A stretch of 64,000 nt of DNA from an uncultured bacterium. Its GTDB lineage: Bacteria; Cyanobacteriota; Vampirovibrionia; Gastranaerophilales; Gastranaerophilaceae. Positions within the stretch are counted from its first letter, which is position 1; each line of letters opens with the position of its first letter. Made by a program: the position numbers and the translations under genes. Location: positions 186,001 to 250,000 of the forward strand of contig CACWLL010000001.1 in NCBI GenBank assembly GCA_902761735.1. The letters are read 5' to 3'. The notes beneath the pieces are model-generated. The model saw only the letters and a program-made list of their open reading frames with translations, did not search any database and was not told where the DNA came from. Below are positions 27,821-36,299 of the stretch, one piece after another.

Positions 27821-28684
27821 ATGACGGGAATTACGGTTAGCGATGTAAAAGCATCTAATGTAAAAAGTTCAAAGAAGTCTTACGGTAAATTTAATATAAT
27901 GTATATTAAAGACCGCTTACATAAAATTTTTCAAGAAGAAATTAATTCCCCGGATTCAATATTTATAAAAGTCAACGGTAATGTAATTAACCGTATTGCA
28001 TCTTTCATCTCAGGAGATATCAGCAGAGCATGCTCTGTTGGAATTGCCGGAGAAACAGCAAGCGGAAAATCTACGGTAACATACGACATAATAAACAAAA
28101 TTCAAGATTTTGCAGATAACAAAAATATCTCAAATATTATCACCAGAATCAATATAGATGACTATTATTATGACCGCTCGGAAATGGTAAAAGCCGCAGG
28201 GAGTTTTGCGGAATTTGCAAAACACTATGACCTTGATATCCCGGAAGCATTAGAATTAGAGCTAATGAAAGAGCACATGTCAAGACTTCTCAACGGCGAA
28301 GACGTATACCTTCCTAAATATGATATGTCAGGAACTGCAAAAAGATACGACAATTATTCTCTCGTGAAGCCTTCAAAAATAATTATCTCTGAAGGTTTGT
28401 TTGCATTAACCGATAAAATTGTTGACGCTTTTGATTTTAAGATATACGTTGATGTATCCGCACACGTCCAAAAAGAAAGATTTTATATAAGAGCAGCAGA
28501 AAGAGATTTGGGAGATTCGACAGAAGAAGTTTATACAAATGCATCAAGAAAAGCTCAAATATATGTACATCCGACAATGGCTAGAGCCGATATAATTCTC
28601 TCAGGTGAAGCAGATAGAGAAAATTACAAAAATTTCATAACTAAATTAATAAACTTGATTAGTGAAATCCATGGGATATCATAA
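27821..28684 (+). CDS. udk: Uridine kinase-like protein
   Basis: A 287-residue kinase of the uridine kinase/phosphoribulokinase family. An N-terminal ~65-residue extension precedes the core. The core has P-loop VGIAGETASGKSTVTYDI, then TRINIDDYYYDRS, the DxPEALE segment (YDLDIPEALELELM), LPKYDMSGTAKRYDN and KIIISEGLFAL, all in the order seen in Udk. Uridine kinase salvages uridine and cytidine to the monophosphates. The N-terminal extension includes a Ser/Lys-rich SSKKSYGKFN segment not usual in Udk. AGGA lies upstream of the ATG. The gene name is by similarity to the family core. Confidence 0.75.
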   Translation: MTGITVSDVKASNVKSSKKSYGKFNIMYIKDRLHKIFQEEINSPDSIFIKVNGNVINRIASFISGDISRACSVGIAGETASGKSTVTYDIINKIQDFADNKNISNIITRINIDDYYYDRSEMVKAAGSFAEFAKHYDLDIPEALELELMKEHMSRLLNGEDVYLPKYDMSGTAKRYDNYSLVKPSKIIISEGLFALTDKIVDAFDFKIYVDVSAHVQKERFYIRAAERDLGDSTEEVYTNASRKAQIYVHPTMARADIILSGEADRENYKNFITKLINLISEIHGIS

Positions 28685-28722
28685 TTACACAAACTTAACA
28701 TTTCCCCTAATATGCTAAACTA

Positions 28723-28731
28723 TGATACAAT
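28723..28731 (+). promoter_or_regulatory. Extended -10 promoter of the response-regulator operon
   Basis: TGATACAAT (TGn plus TACAAT). It is 31 nt upstream of the receiver-domain ATG, leaving room for a leader with AAGGA. No good -35 box is seen. Confidence 0.45.
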
Positions 28732-28762
28732 GTAAACATAGATTTAAGGATTAGGTGATATT

Positions 28763-29131
28763 ATGAAAAAAATTCTTATTGTTGATGATGAGCAAGATAT
28801 AGTTGAGAGTGTAAAATTTATGCTTGAAGCTAATGATTATACTTGTTATTGCGCATATAACGGAGAGGATGGGTTGCGTCTTGCAAAAGAAATCGTGCCT
28901 GATTTAATGATTCTTGATGTTATGATGCCGAAACTTAACGGGTATAAAATCAGCAGGCTGCTTAAATTTGATAACAAATATAAAGACATTCCGATTCTTA
29001 TGGTGACAGCTCGCTCCCAAGAGGAAGATAAACTTATCGGAGAGGAAACAGGTGCTGATGAATATATTACAAAACCATTTGAAATGGACGAACTTATTGA
29101 CAAAGTTAATAGATATCTAAAAGGAAATTAA
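28763..29131 (+). CDS. Single-domain response regulator (CheY-like receiver)
   Basis: A 122-residue receiver domain with no output domain. Conserved residues: the acidic pair in ILIVDDEQD, phospho-acceptor Asp in MILDVMMPKLNGYK, Thr in MVTARSQ and Lys in YITKPFEMDELI. It should be phosphorylated by a histidine kinase that is not in the window. The next gene (PilB-like) starts 6 nt after its stop, suggesting the receiver works with, or controls, a type IV pilus/type II secretion-like process. CheY-like action on another protein target is the alternative. Confidence 0.92.
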   Translation: MKKILIVDDEQDIVESVKFMLEANDYTCYCAYNGEDGLRLAKEIVPDLMILDVMMPKLNGYKISRLLKFDNKYKDIPILMVTARSQEEDKLIGEETGADEYITKPFEMDELIDKVNRYLKGN

Positions 29132-29137
29132 TATTTA

Positions 29138-30526
29138 ATGGATACGGTTACCAATAAAACATTAGAAAAATTAAAATATGATCTTGTTCGCTCCGGACTC
29201 GTGCCGTTTGAAACAATTGAGCAAGCTGCAGAAATTGCTCTGGCACAAAACATAAATATCGGACAAGTTTTAATTAATATCGGTGCAATAACAGAAGAAG
29301 CAATCATCAAATTTCTTGAATCTAAACTGCATATTCCGTCGGTAAATCTTGAAGATTACACATTAGACAGAAATTGCTTAAAATTTGTTAATTTTTCTGA
29401 TGCAAGAAAATATAAGATTATTCCGCTATTTAAAATTGAAGACACTTTAACCGTTGCAATGGCAGACCCTTTGGATTTGTTTGCAATAGATAAAATTGTA
29501 GAAACCGCAGAATGTTCGATAGAACCGGTTATTGCAACCGAAGCAAGTATTTTAAAAAAAATTGATGAATATTACAAGACTGACATTACGGTTGGAGAAA
29601 TATTTACGGAAGAAGAAAGAGAAGGGTTTGATTGGCGAAACGAATTACACAGCGAAGATTTAAGCGATAATCATATGCAAAAAATCATCCGTGCAATTTT
29701 AAAACAAGCACTTATCGAAAATGTTCACGAAATTACTTTTCAAAAAGAAGCTGACGGGCTTGGAGTAAACTTTAAGAAAAATGGAGAAATCCTTGTCAAA
29801 GGAGAAATTCCGAATGTACTGAAAGCTTCCTTCATTTCAAGGCTTAAAACTCTTGCCGAACTTGACCCTTCGGTATCTGAAGTTCCGCAGCTTGGGAAAC
29901 TATGTTTTAAAGTTGATGATATTGCAGTTATCGCAAGTATTTCAACTTTCCCTACAATTATGGGCGAAAGAATTTTCTTAAAAATATATATGCCGCCTAA
30001 AAAACTTGCTGAAATAATTCATTCGGAAAAACAAATGCAAATTTTAAACAATGCAATAAATGAATCGGGGATTATTCTTGTTTGCGGCGCTCCTCTTAGC
30101 GGCAAGACTCATGTAATATACTCCCTACTTTTAGAAATAGCAAATAGGGCAAAAAATAAAAATATTATGACACTTGAAAGTTTGGCAAAATATAATCTTG
30201 ATGGAGTTAACCAGTGCGAACTCAATGAAAATATAAATTTTAATATGGACAAAGCTTCCAGATTTATCGAATTTCAATCTCCTGACATAATTTATCTTGA
30301 GGGGGTTAAAACAAAAGAAATATTTGATTATTTTGCAAGCCTCGTATATGAAAATAAGACAATTCTTATGGAATTTTTGGCAAATAATATGGAAGAATTA
30401 CGTAACAAGATGGCTTTTTCGGATTTTGAAACACTTAAATCTTTAATTAATTGTATGATATTTATTCATTCGCAAGATAGTATTGAAGTCTTTGACAAAA
30501 CAACTATTCAAAAATACCTTGCCTAA
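29138..30526 (+). CDS. Degenerate type IV pilus / type II secretion ATPase-like protein
   Basis: A 462-residue protein built like PilB/GspE. Residues about 1-130 form the MshEN/GspE N-terminal domain (GQVLINIGAITEEAIIKFLESKLHIPSVNLEDY; ADPLDLFAIDKI). Residues about 170-460 form the ATPase core. The P-loop reads CGAPLSGKTHVIYSLLLE (about residue 318). Where functional homologues have IxxGExRDxETA and STLHTN, this protein has IIYLEGVKTKEIFDYFASL and a run without the His box. The tetracysteine zinc motif is also absent. It may bind nucleotide but probably does not hydrolyse it normally. It sits in one operon with a receiver domain and mlaE. Confidence 0.75.
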   Translation: MDTVTNKTLEKLKYDLVRSGLVPFETIEQAAEIALAQNINIGQVLINIGAITEEAIIKFLESKLHIPSVNLEDYTLDRNCLKFVNFSDARKYKIIPLFKIEDTLTVAMADPLDLFAIDKIVETAECSIEPVIATEASILKKIDEYYKTDITVGEIFTEEEREGFDWRNELHSEDLSDNHMQKIIRAILKQALIENVHEITFQKEADGLGVNFKKNGEILVKGEIPNVLKASFISRLKTLAELDPSVSEVPQLGKLCFKVDDIAVIASISTFPTIMGERIFLKIYMPPKKLAEIIHSEKQMQILNNAINESGIILVCGAPLSGKTHVIYSLLLEIANRAKNKNIMTLESLAKYNLDGVNQCELNENINFNMDKASRFIEFQSPDIIYLEGVKTKEIFDYFASLVYENKTILMEFLANNMEELRNKMAFSDFETLKSLINCMIFIHSQDSIEVFDKTTIQKYLA

Positions 30527-30593
30527 GTTAAAATTTTATTTCATTTAATTTTGTGTTATTATATATTGGTACTTTAACAGGATTTGAATTTTG

Positions 30594-31331
30594 ATGATTA
30601 CCTTCTTAGGAAAATGTACTCAAAACTTAATAAAATGCTTTAAATACATATTTACAGGGCAGTTAAAGCCCGCATCGGTTATCGAGCAAGCCGTATCTCT
30701 TAGTTATGACTCTTTACCTATATCTTTAATAATAGTTTTCATTGCAGCATCAGTCATAACAATTCAAGTGGCAAAACAATTCCTCATGTCAGGGGGAGAA
30801 GTTTATATAGGCGGTACAATTGCCGTTGTTATGATAAGGGAAATTGCTCCGGGATTTGTGGCTTTAGCTGTCGGAGCCAGGGCCGGAACCGCCATCTCGG
30901 CAGAAATTGCAAACATGCAAGTTACCGAACAAGTTGACGCAATAAAAACGCTCAAAGTAGATCCTGTCGGTTACTATTTTACTCCAAGGGTTGCCGCTTG
31001 TGCTTTGACTATTCCGATGCTTGTTCTGATTGCAGAATTTATTGGTATTGTAGGCGGGTTATTAGTATCTCATCTTACTATTGATTTACACCCGCAAAGA
31101 TATCTCTATTCCGTATGGGCGTGGATGAAAACCCGAGACATTTATATAAGTCTATTAAAAGCTTCTGTTTTTGGAGCATTGGTAGCATTGGTATGTGCAA
31201 CTCAGGGATATGAAACCCGTGGCGGAGCAAAGGAAGTCGGAATTTCAACAACTCAAGCTGCAATCCTTTCTACCGTATATATGCTGGTAGCCGACTTTTT
31301 AATAAATTTAGTATTCTATATAGCAAAATAA
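30594..31331 (+). CDS. mlaE: MlaE-family ABC transporter permease
   Basis: A 245-residue integral membrane protein of the MlaE/YrbE family, the permease of the phospholipid transport system between inner and outer membranes. Diagnostic segment: FVALAVGARAGTAISAEIANMQVTEQVDAI, followed by ALKTL-type segment IKTLKVDPVGYYFTPRVAA and four to five membrane helices. The ATG at 30594 is preferred to a TTG one codon upstream. The usual partners (mlaF ATPase, mlaD MCE protein) are not adjacent. Its last 24 nt overlap a convergent GNAT gene. Confidence 0.93.
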   Translation: MITFLGKCTQNLIKCFKYIFTGQLKPASVIEQAVSLSYDSLPISLIIVFIAASVITIQVAKQFLMSGGEVYIGGTIAVVMIREIAPGFVALAVGARAGTAISAEIANMQVTEQVDAIKTLKVDPVGYYFTPRVAACALTIPMLVLIAEFIGIVGGLLVSHLTIDLHPQRYLYSVWAWMKTRDIYISLLKASVFGALVALVCATQGYETRGGAKEVGISTTQAAILSTVYMLVADFLINLVFYIAK

Positions 31332-32075
31332 TTTTCTTATAACCGGTCCGGAAATGTCATACCATCTGGTTGCATTTTGCTGAATTGGCTTTGTAAAAAG
31401 AGATACATACTTCGGAAAATCTGTCCAACGCAGCTCGGACATAAAATCTATTATTGCTCGCTGATTTTTGTTATTCGGATTTAATTTTTTAAAACCTAGC
31501 TTTTTGTAAAATCCTGCGGCCATATTTTCCCCAACCAAAAATACATCCGTGAAATGGGCTTTCTCTGCGTCTATTACTTTTTTAATTAACATATCTCCCA
31601 AATGATTTTTTCTGTATTCAGGTGCAACTGCAATATTTTCAATATACAAGGTATTATTTTTAGCCATCGGAACTTCATCATATCCGTACGACATACAGCC
31701 GGCACAAAGTTTACCGTTTTTATCTTTTGCAACGCTAATTGTAAGGTGCCCGTCATCATTTTTAATTAAATTTTCTATTTCGTACCTAAATTGTTTTTTG
31801 AAAACCGAAATTAAATTTTTATTTTTCTTATCCCCTAAAGCCAGCCAACCGGGATCCTTCGTATCTTTGGAAAGATTTTCCGTAAAAAAGTCTACAATAT
31901 CTGAAATAAGACCTCCTGATAAGAGCTCCTTTGAAGTCGGTTCATATATAGTAACCTCGCCTTTACTTGTCGGATATTTAAGCGGTTTAATAGGATTTAT
32001 TCGAGAAGAAAACGACGGAAAAGAACGATTACGATTTTGACTAAATTTATAATTATCTGTTATTGCAATATTCAT
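31308..32075 (-). CDS. GNAT-family N-acetyltransferase with N-terminal extension
   Basis: A 255-residue protein. Residues about 115-220 hold the GNAT fold: LYIENIAVAPEYRKNHLGDMLIKKVID is motif A (acetyl-CoA pyrophosphate loop), and AAGFYKKLGFKKLNPNN is motif B. The first ~40 residues are polar and carry SFPSFSS at about residues 18-24, resembling the short motif seen near the N-termini of other accessory proteins here. The substrate is unknown. No Shine-Dalgarno sequence is evident before the ATG. The 3' end overlaps mlaE by 24 nt on the opposite strand. Confidence 0.75.
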   Translation of the reverse strand: MNIAITDNYKFSQNRNRSFPSFSSRINPIKPLKYPTSKGEVTIYEPTSKELLSGGLISDIVDFFTENLSKDTKDPGWLALGDKKNKNLISVFKKQFRYEIENLIKNDDGHLTISVAKDKNGKLCAGCMSYGYDEVPMAKNNTLYIENIAVAPEYRKNHLGDMLIKKVIDAEKAHFTDVFLVGENMAAGFYKKLGFKKLNPNNKNQRAIIDFMSELRWTDFPKYVSLFTKPIQQNATRWYDISGPVIRKLFCYIEY

Positions 32076-32230
32076 ATTAAATATGAAAACAAAACATAAT
32101 ATTTTTTGCTTATATTTATAATTTTAATTAAAATCTTTACTTTTCTATGAATATACTTAAAATAAATAGTTAGATAGTAGATTAAAGCGAACTTTTTCTA
32201 AAAAATAAAATTGCAATCAAAAGAGGTAAC

Positions 32231-33007
32231 ATGAAAAAATTTATAGCACTGCTTATAATACTGCTTAATACGACATACATGGTCTTTTCTGAGCCCCTGA
32301 CCGGCGGAGTATCGGAGCACGGAGCGGGAAATGTTGTAGTAGATGCAAAAACACATGCTCCGATTGTTGATGCAAAAATCAGTTTACCGCAAAAAGGATA
32401 TCGAACAAAAACTGATGAAAAAGGAGCTTTTACACTTAATGCAGTAATAAATGATGACACTATATTATCTGTTCAAAAAGAGGGCTACAGACCCTACTCA
32501 ATTACCATAAACAAAGAAATAGCCTCGCATCCTATGGTTTTAGGAATACAAAAAAGCGAATTGATGGATGTGGTAATCGATTCAGATATGATGCACCTTG
32601 GGGACAATACGTATTCAAGCGACTCTGCTAATGCCGGTGATTTTAAATTACAGGCATTAGGACCGACATATACAAAGCAATTTAAAATGACAACAAACAC
32701 ATTAAATTACACGAACTACCTTGTAATAGGTTCAATAATTGGAGTAGACACGGAAATGGCAAGAAAAATGAAACAAAACACAATAACTAATTCCTATTCC
32801 AGCCCACCTGAAGTCTATTTCAACGGAAAAAAAATTGCCGTAATTAAATTAAACGGGGACAATCAGAAAATAAAATTGCCAAAATCCTTAATAAGACCGG
32901 ATGATGTAAATGAAATTACAATTCAAACAGGGATAAATTTATTTCAAAAAGCACGAGTAGATTATGATGATATTGAGCTTATGAATTTATCAATATTGTC
33001 GGAATAA
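32231..33007 (+). CDS. Exported protein with carboxypeptidase-regulatory-like domain
   Basis: A 258-residue protein with a signal peptide (KKFIALLIILLNTTYMVFS, cleavage near residue 20). Residues about 35-90 look like a CarboxypepD_reg/PEGA-type beta-sandwich (NVVVDAKTHAPIVDAKISLP, TDEKGAFTLNAV, QKEGYRPYSITI), a module in envelope and surface proteins. The remaining ~160 residues end in a segment (YFNGKKIAVIKLNG, DDVNEITIQTG) that reads like a second beta domain. No catalytic residues are recognised. AGAGG precedes the ATG and a terminator follows the stop, so this is a single-gene unit. Confidence 0.7.
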   Translation: MKKFIALLIILLNTTYMVFSEPLTGGVSEHGAGNVVVDAKTHAPIVDAKISLPQKGYRTKTDEKGAFTLNAVINDDTILSVQKEGYRPYSITINKEIASHPMVLGIQKSELMDVVIDSDMMHLGDNTYSSDSANAGDFKLQALGPTYTKQFKMTTNTLNYTNYLVIGSIIGVDTEMARKMKQNTITNSYSSPPEVYFNGKKIAVIKLNGDNQKIKLPKSLIRPDDVNEITIQTGINLFQKARVDYDDIELMNLSILSE

Positions 33008-33021
33008 CAATTTAATACGCA

Positions 33022-33048
33022 AAAGCCGCCCATTTAACCGGCGGCTTT
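33022..33048. terminator. Terminator hairpin after the exported protein gene
   Basis: Perfect 9-bp stem AAAGCCGCC/GGCGGCTTT with a 9-nt loop. The T-run is short and followed by AT-rich DNA. The genes on both sides converge on it, so it may act in both directions. Confidence 0.65.
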
Positions 33049-33078
33049 ATTTATATAAAATCACAAATAGCAAATTCC

Positions 33079-33441
33079 CTAACAGCTTAATGCCATCAGT
33101 GCCTTAACTGAGCGGGCATTATCCCTAACTTCCTCTTCGGAATGGTTTTCCACTGTATCTTCTAAAATTTTAATAGCCTCTGTTTTATCTTCTAAAGAAA
33201 GAAGTGCATTAATTGTGCTCATCGCAACAACCGTACTTAAATCATTTATTCCTTTACCCTGATTTGCAATAACAATTTCGAGGGCATTGTGCACATTCTT
33301 CTTAACAAGTGCTTTTGATGTCATTTCTCTAACTTCATCAATAGCAGAATTTGTACCAACTTCATTTAATACGTTTACTGATTCAGGGTCTGTATGGATA
33401 GACAAAGCATCAATAATTTTTCTTACTGTATTCATGTTCAT
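33079..33441 (-). CDS. Small HEAT-like helical protein
   Basis: A 120-residue, fully helical protein. Three consecutive segments (KIIDALSIHTDPESVNVLNE, AIDEVREMTSKALVKKNVHN, STINALLSLEDKTEAIKILE) have the spacing of HEAT/ARM-type helix pairs. No signal peptide or membrane segment. A strong AGGAGGG sits 9 nt before the ATG. It lies 14 nt downstream of the next gene (33456-33959) and is probably cotranscribed. The function is unknown; HEAT-like repeats bind proteins. Confidence 0.6.
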   Translation of the reverse strand: MNMNTVRKIIDALSIHTDPESVNVLNEVGTNSAIDEVREMTSKALVKKNVHNALEIVIANQGKGINDLSTVVAMSTINALLSLEDKTEAIKILEDTVENHSEEEVRDNARSVKALMALSC

Positions 33442-33455
33442 AACTCAAATCCCTC

Positions 33456-33959
33456 CTATGCAGCCGTCGTAAGTGTCTCTGTCAGCATATCACGCAATTC
33501 CGCAACAGGTTTTGCCGCATACCTTTTTACTTCTTTATTATAATTATTGGTTTCCCATTTAGTTTTTATAGCTTTACCCATTTCAACAATACCCGGAACT
33601 CTTGTTTCATTTAAATAGTTCCAAGCACCCGTTACGCTATCACGAACCTTGCCAAAAGCAGCAGTAATAGAATCAATACTGCGGTTAAAAGCCTCTCCGA
33701 TATTATTGATGGAACCTACAAATGCAGATGCCATTCTCTTTATCTTAGAAACTGAAGTCGCAGTATTGCCTGCTCCCGTAAAAGATGTCGTATCAAACAC
33801 GTCTGCTGTTAATACATCAACTTTTATTGATGAATTTTTAAACGGGTTGTAAGTGCCTTCTTTAATAATTGGGTTTGAAGTTCTGGATGTTGCATCTTCA
33901 TACTTACTTCCATTAAAAAGGCGTGGGATAACATTTCCAATTTTAAATGAATTTGCCAT
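33456..33959 (-). CDS. Unknown protein, 167 residues
   Basis: Start chosen at 33957-33959 (MANSFKIGNVIPRLF) because AGGA lies 8 nt upstream; the longer frame to 34019 adds 20 residues without such a site. The N-terminal third is polar, Thr/Ser-rich and probably disordered. The central part (IKRMASAFVGSINNIGEAFN, SIDSITAAFGKVRDSV) is amphipathic helix, followed by a basic helix to the C-terminus. No family recognised. It forms a likely two-gene operon with the HEAT-like protein. Confidence 0.6.
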   Translation of the reverse strand: MANSFKIGNVIPRLFNGSKYEDATSRTSNPIIKEGTYNPFKNSSIKVDVLTADVFDTTSFTGAGNTATSVSKIKRMASAFVGSINNIGEAFNRSIDSITAAFGKVRDSVTGAWNYLNETRVPGIVEMGKAIKTKWETNNYNKEVKRYAAKPVAELRDMLTETLTTAA

Positions 33960-34086
33960 TCTAATAATCCTTTCTTTCTCAAATGCAATTTCAATACACA
34001 TCTTAGGATAGCACACCATTTTATAATTCCATCAACCGTTTGGATGATTATTTTTTAAATTTTCATGATTTGGATATTTAATTTTA

Positions 34087-34095
34087 TGCTATCAT
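34087..34095 (+). promoter_or_regulatory. Extended -10 promoter of mazG (leaderless)
   Basis: TGCTATCAT: TGn extension plus TATCAT, ending 6 nt before the mazG ATG at 34102. No Shine-Dalgarno sequence precedes the ATG. Confidence 0.5.
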
Positions 34096-34101
34096 TTTGA
34101 T

Positions 34102-34887
34102 ATGGAAGTTAAAGAATTAAAAGCATTAATTGAAGTAATAGCCAAGTTAAGAGCACCCGACGGGTGTCCTTGGGACAGGGAACAAACTCACATGACATTA
34201 AGACCTAACATGCTTGAAGAAGCATATGAAGCGGTAGATGCCATTGATAGCGGAGATTTACTGAATTTGCGAGAGGAACTTGGTGACGTCTTATTACAAG
34301 TATTACTACACTCCCAGATTGCCGACGAAGAAGGTGCTTTTAATATAGAAGATGTTGCAAAAGAATTGAAAGAAAAACTTATTCACAGACATCCGCACGT
34401 CTTTGGAAAAGCTAAGGTTAATTCTGCCGATGACGTCATTGTAAATTGGGATAAACTCAAACAAGAAGAAAAGACTTACAGAAAATCCATAATGGACGGG
34501 ATATCGAAATCACAAGCAGCATTAATGAGCGCACAAAAGATTAGCAAGAAAGCCGTTAAGGTCGGTTTTGAGTGGGGAGATGTTGATTCTTTATACGACT
34601 GCATAAAATCGGAATTTGAAGAATTTAAAGAGGCAGTTAAAGAAAACAATAAAGAACACATGGAAGACGAGTTTGGCGATATACTTTTTGCAACGGTGAA
34701 TCTTGCCCGCTGGTACAAAATAGATGCGGAACAAGCATTATTAAGGGCAAATAAAAAATTTATACGCAGATTTAAAAAGATGGAAGAACTGGCAACAAAA
34801 CCGCTTGAAGAATATAACCTTGAGGAATATGACAAACTTTGGAGAAGTGCTAAAAAAGCAATAGAAAGTGAAAATGCGCAACTTTAA
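34102..34887 (+). CDS. mazG: Nucleoside triphosphate pyrophosphohydrolase MazG
   Basis: A 261-residue two-domain MazG that hydrolyses (d)NTPs to NMP and PPi, cleaning the nucleotide pool. The first domain has the signature KLRAPDGCPWDREQTHMTLRPNMLEEAYE and ELGDVLLQVLLHSQIA (ExxE...ExxD metal site). The second domain repeats the pattern as SEFEEFKEAV with DEFGDILFATVNLARWY. RHPHVFG lies between. Length and motifs are typical. The ATG lacks a Shine-Dalgarno sequence and follows an extended -10 box at the leaderless spacing. The following membrane-protein gene overlaps its 3' end. Confidence 0.95.
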   Translation: MEVKELKALIEVIAKLRAPDGCPWDREQTHMTLRPNMLEEAYEAVDAIDSGDLLNLREELGDVLLQVLLHSQIADEEGAFNIEDVAKELKEKLIHRHPHVFGKAKVNSADDVIVNWDKLKQEEKTYRKSIMDGISKSQAALMSAQKISKKAVKVGFEWGDVDSLYDCIKSEFEEFKEAVKENNKEHMEDEFGDILFATVNLARWYKIDAEQALLRANKKFIRRFKKMEELATKPLEEYNLEEYDKLWRSAKKAIESENAQL

Positions 34888-35209
34888 ACCCAATAACAAT
34901 AAAGAAAATGAAAACAATTCCGCTTCAAAAATTATGGCCGCAATAATAATTATTATAATATTATTGCTTGGAGGTGCGCTTGGTACCATAATAGGGAACA
35001 GAACAACACTAATAAATAATACTACCGAAGAATATCATCAGGAGAAAAATTACGGAATAACAATCGGCGAAATACTTATGATGCCCCTGTACTATGTAGT
35101 TTGTTATCCCAAAGTTCTCCTAAACTTGGCAGCAGGAGAATACACAGAAGGCTGTGGAAGCCCTGGCACTCAAAGACAAAAAGCAAAAAAGCAATATCTG
35201 CCAAGATAA
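34874..35209 (+). CDS. Single-TM small membrane protein, unknown
   Basis: About 111 residues from the ATG at 34874 (an in-frame GTG lies two codons earlier). It begins inside the 3' end of mazG (14-nt overlap), implying translational coupling. An Asn-rich N-terminus is followed by an Ile-rich membrane helix (IMAAIIIIIILLLGGALGTI). A polar region and a second weak hydrophobic stretch (ILMMPLYYVVCYPKVLLNLA) come next, ending in a Cys/Gly-containing basic tail. Family not recognised. Confidence 0.6.
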   Translation: MRNFKPNNNKENENNSASKIMAAIIIIIILLLGGALGTIIGNRTTLINNTTEEYHQEKNYGITIGEILMMPLYYVVCYPKVLLNLAAGEYTEGCGSPGTQRQKAKKQYLPR

Positions 35210-35232
35210 AAACACTGATTTGAAAATTTATA

Positions 35233-35260
35233 TTGCTATTTATTTTGTTTTTGCTAGAAT
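35233..35260 (+). promoter_or_regulatory. Promoter of tRNA-Leu
   Basis: TTGCTA (35233-35238), 16-nt spacer, TAGAAT (35255-35260); predicted start about 27 nt before the mature tRNA 5' end. Confidence 0.55.
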
Positions 35261-35293
35261 AAGAATACGGACAGAATTTTATCATAGGAATAA

Positions 35294-35379
35294 GCCGAAG
35301 TGATGAAATTGGTAGACGTGCCAGACTCAAAATCTGGTGTGGTTCACCCCACGTGCCGGTTCGACTCCGGCCTTCGGCA
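35294..35379 (+). tRNA. tRNA-Leu(CAA)
   Basis: An 86-nt tRNA with a long variable arm (class II). Acceptor GCCGAAG pairs with CTTCGGC, anticodon stem CCAGA/TCTGG with loop CTCAAAA (anticodon CAA, codon UUG), and T arm CCGGTTCGACTCCGG. Discriminator A; CCA is not encoded. A terminator hairpin follows 5 nt later. Confidence 0.95.
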
Positions 35380-35383
35380 AATA

Positions 35384-35412
35384 AAAAGAGGTATCGCTAG
35401 ATATCTCTTTTT
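35384..35412 (+). terminator. Terminator of tRNA-Leu
   Basis: Stem AAAAAGAGGTATC/GATATCTCTTTTT (one G-T wobble) with a GCTA-type loop and a T-run. Confidence 0.8.
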
Positions 35413-35482
35413 ATTTGTAGTTAGGTTAAGACAAGAACCGGAGGTTTCCGGTTCGGCGGATTTTTTGCAGAGAGCGGAGTTA

Positions 35483-35625
35483 TGTAGGTTGGGTGGAGCC
35501 AAAATAGCCTTTGAATAAAATACTTTTTGACACAGGCGAAACCCAACAATATTTTTATGTTGGGTTACACTTCTCCCAATTGTCGTTTTATCTTTTCTAC
35601 CCTTTAATTTCCACCCAACCTACCA
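35483..35625. repeat. MITE/REP-like element with nested inverted repeats
   Basis: Outer inverted repeat: GTAGGTTGGGTGGA (35484-35497) against TCCACCCAACCTAC (35610-35623). Inside lies a second inverted repeat, AACCCAACA/TGTTGGGTT (35540-35548 and 35559-35567). GTTGGGTT/AACCCAAC motifs of this type are familiar from small dispersed repeats in many bacteria. No ORF inside. A further hairpin (GAACCGGA/TCCGGTTC, 35435-35454) lies just upstream. Confidence 0.6.
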
Positions 35626-35648
35626 ACTGCATTTTGGCACACAACAAA

Positions 35649-36206
35649 CTATATTTTAAAAAATTTTATTATTGATTGCCAGAGATTGGAGCTTTCTTCA
35701 ATCTCAACACTTTCAACGGGCGAGTTATATTTAATTGGCGGATAATACATTACCCTACTGGGGAAATCCTTTATCGTTGCTTTTTTATTTTTTCTTATAA
35801 ATTTATCCATTTTTCGGTCATATTCATAATTTCCGGAGTTCATACCGTACTTTCTATAAAAAATATGCGGAACTTCACGAGGAGATAATTCACTGGACGC
35901 AATTAAATGAATATTGCCGTTACAACCAAGCCTCCGGCTTAAATTCTCTGCAAATTTCATCATTTTTGTTCCAAACCCCTGCCGTTTACGTATACATTTT
36001 AAAACATCAACATACAATGAATAAGAAGTTGCGTTTTCTCGTTCAACCAGCTCCTTTTCCGAGTTCATACATGCCAAAACCTTACCGCTTTTTAGGTTAA
36101 ACATTTTGGAATAATAACGAAATGAGCCGTTTTGCAAGGGCTTTTTTACGGTATAAATTAAAATATTTGGGATACTATTCTGAACTTTTATCGGATAATT
36201 TAACAT
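35649..36206 (-). CDS. GNAT-like acetyltransferase
   Basis: A 185-residue protein. The central region (YSLYVDVLKCIRKRQGFGTKMMKFAENLSRR) fits the GNAT beta4-alpha3 motif A with the R/Q-x-x-G-x-G/T loop, and EVPHIFYRKYGMN fits motif B. The substrate is unknown. The N-terminal ~45 residues are beta-rich and the C-terminus is a polar tail ending in a short hydrophobic helix. No clear Shine-Dalgarno sequence. It is the second GNAT protein in this accessory stretch but shares little sequence with the first. Confidence 0.6.
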   Translation of the reverse strand: MLNYPIKVQNSIPNILIYTVKKPLQNGSFRYYSKMFNLKSGKVLACMNSEKELVERENATSYSLYVDVLKCIRKRQGFGTKMMKFAENLSRRLGCNGNIHLIASSELSPREVPHIFYRKYGMNSGNYEYDRKMDKFIRKNKKATIKDFPSRVMYYPPIKYNSPVESVEIEESSNLWQSIIKFFKI

Positions 36207-36299
36207 ACCACATACAAAACCACTAAAAAAATTTTTTGCTATTTAAATAGAGTGCATTATTGATGGGGTGAAAGGAATAGCTGTAATTTTGATAATAAA

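Noticed and set aside
35300-35518. 72-codon frame over tRNA-Leu
   Set aside because: It reads through the tRNA, its terminator and a repeat; no independent coding evidence.
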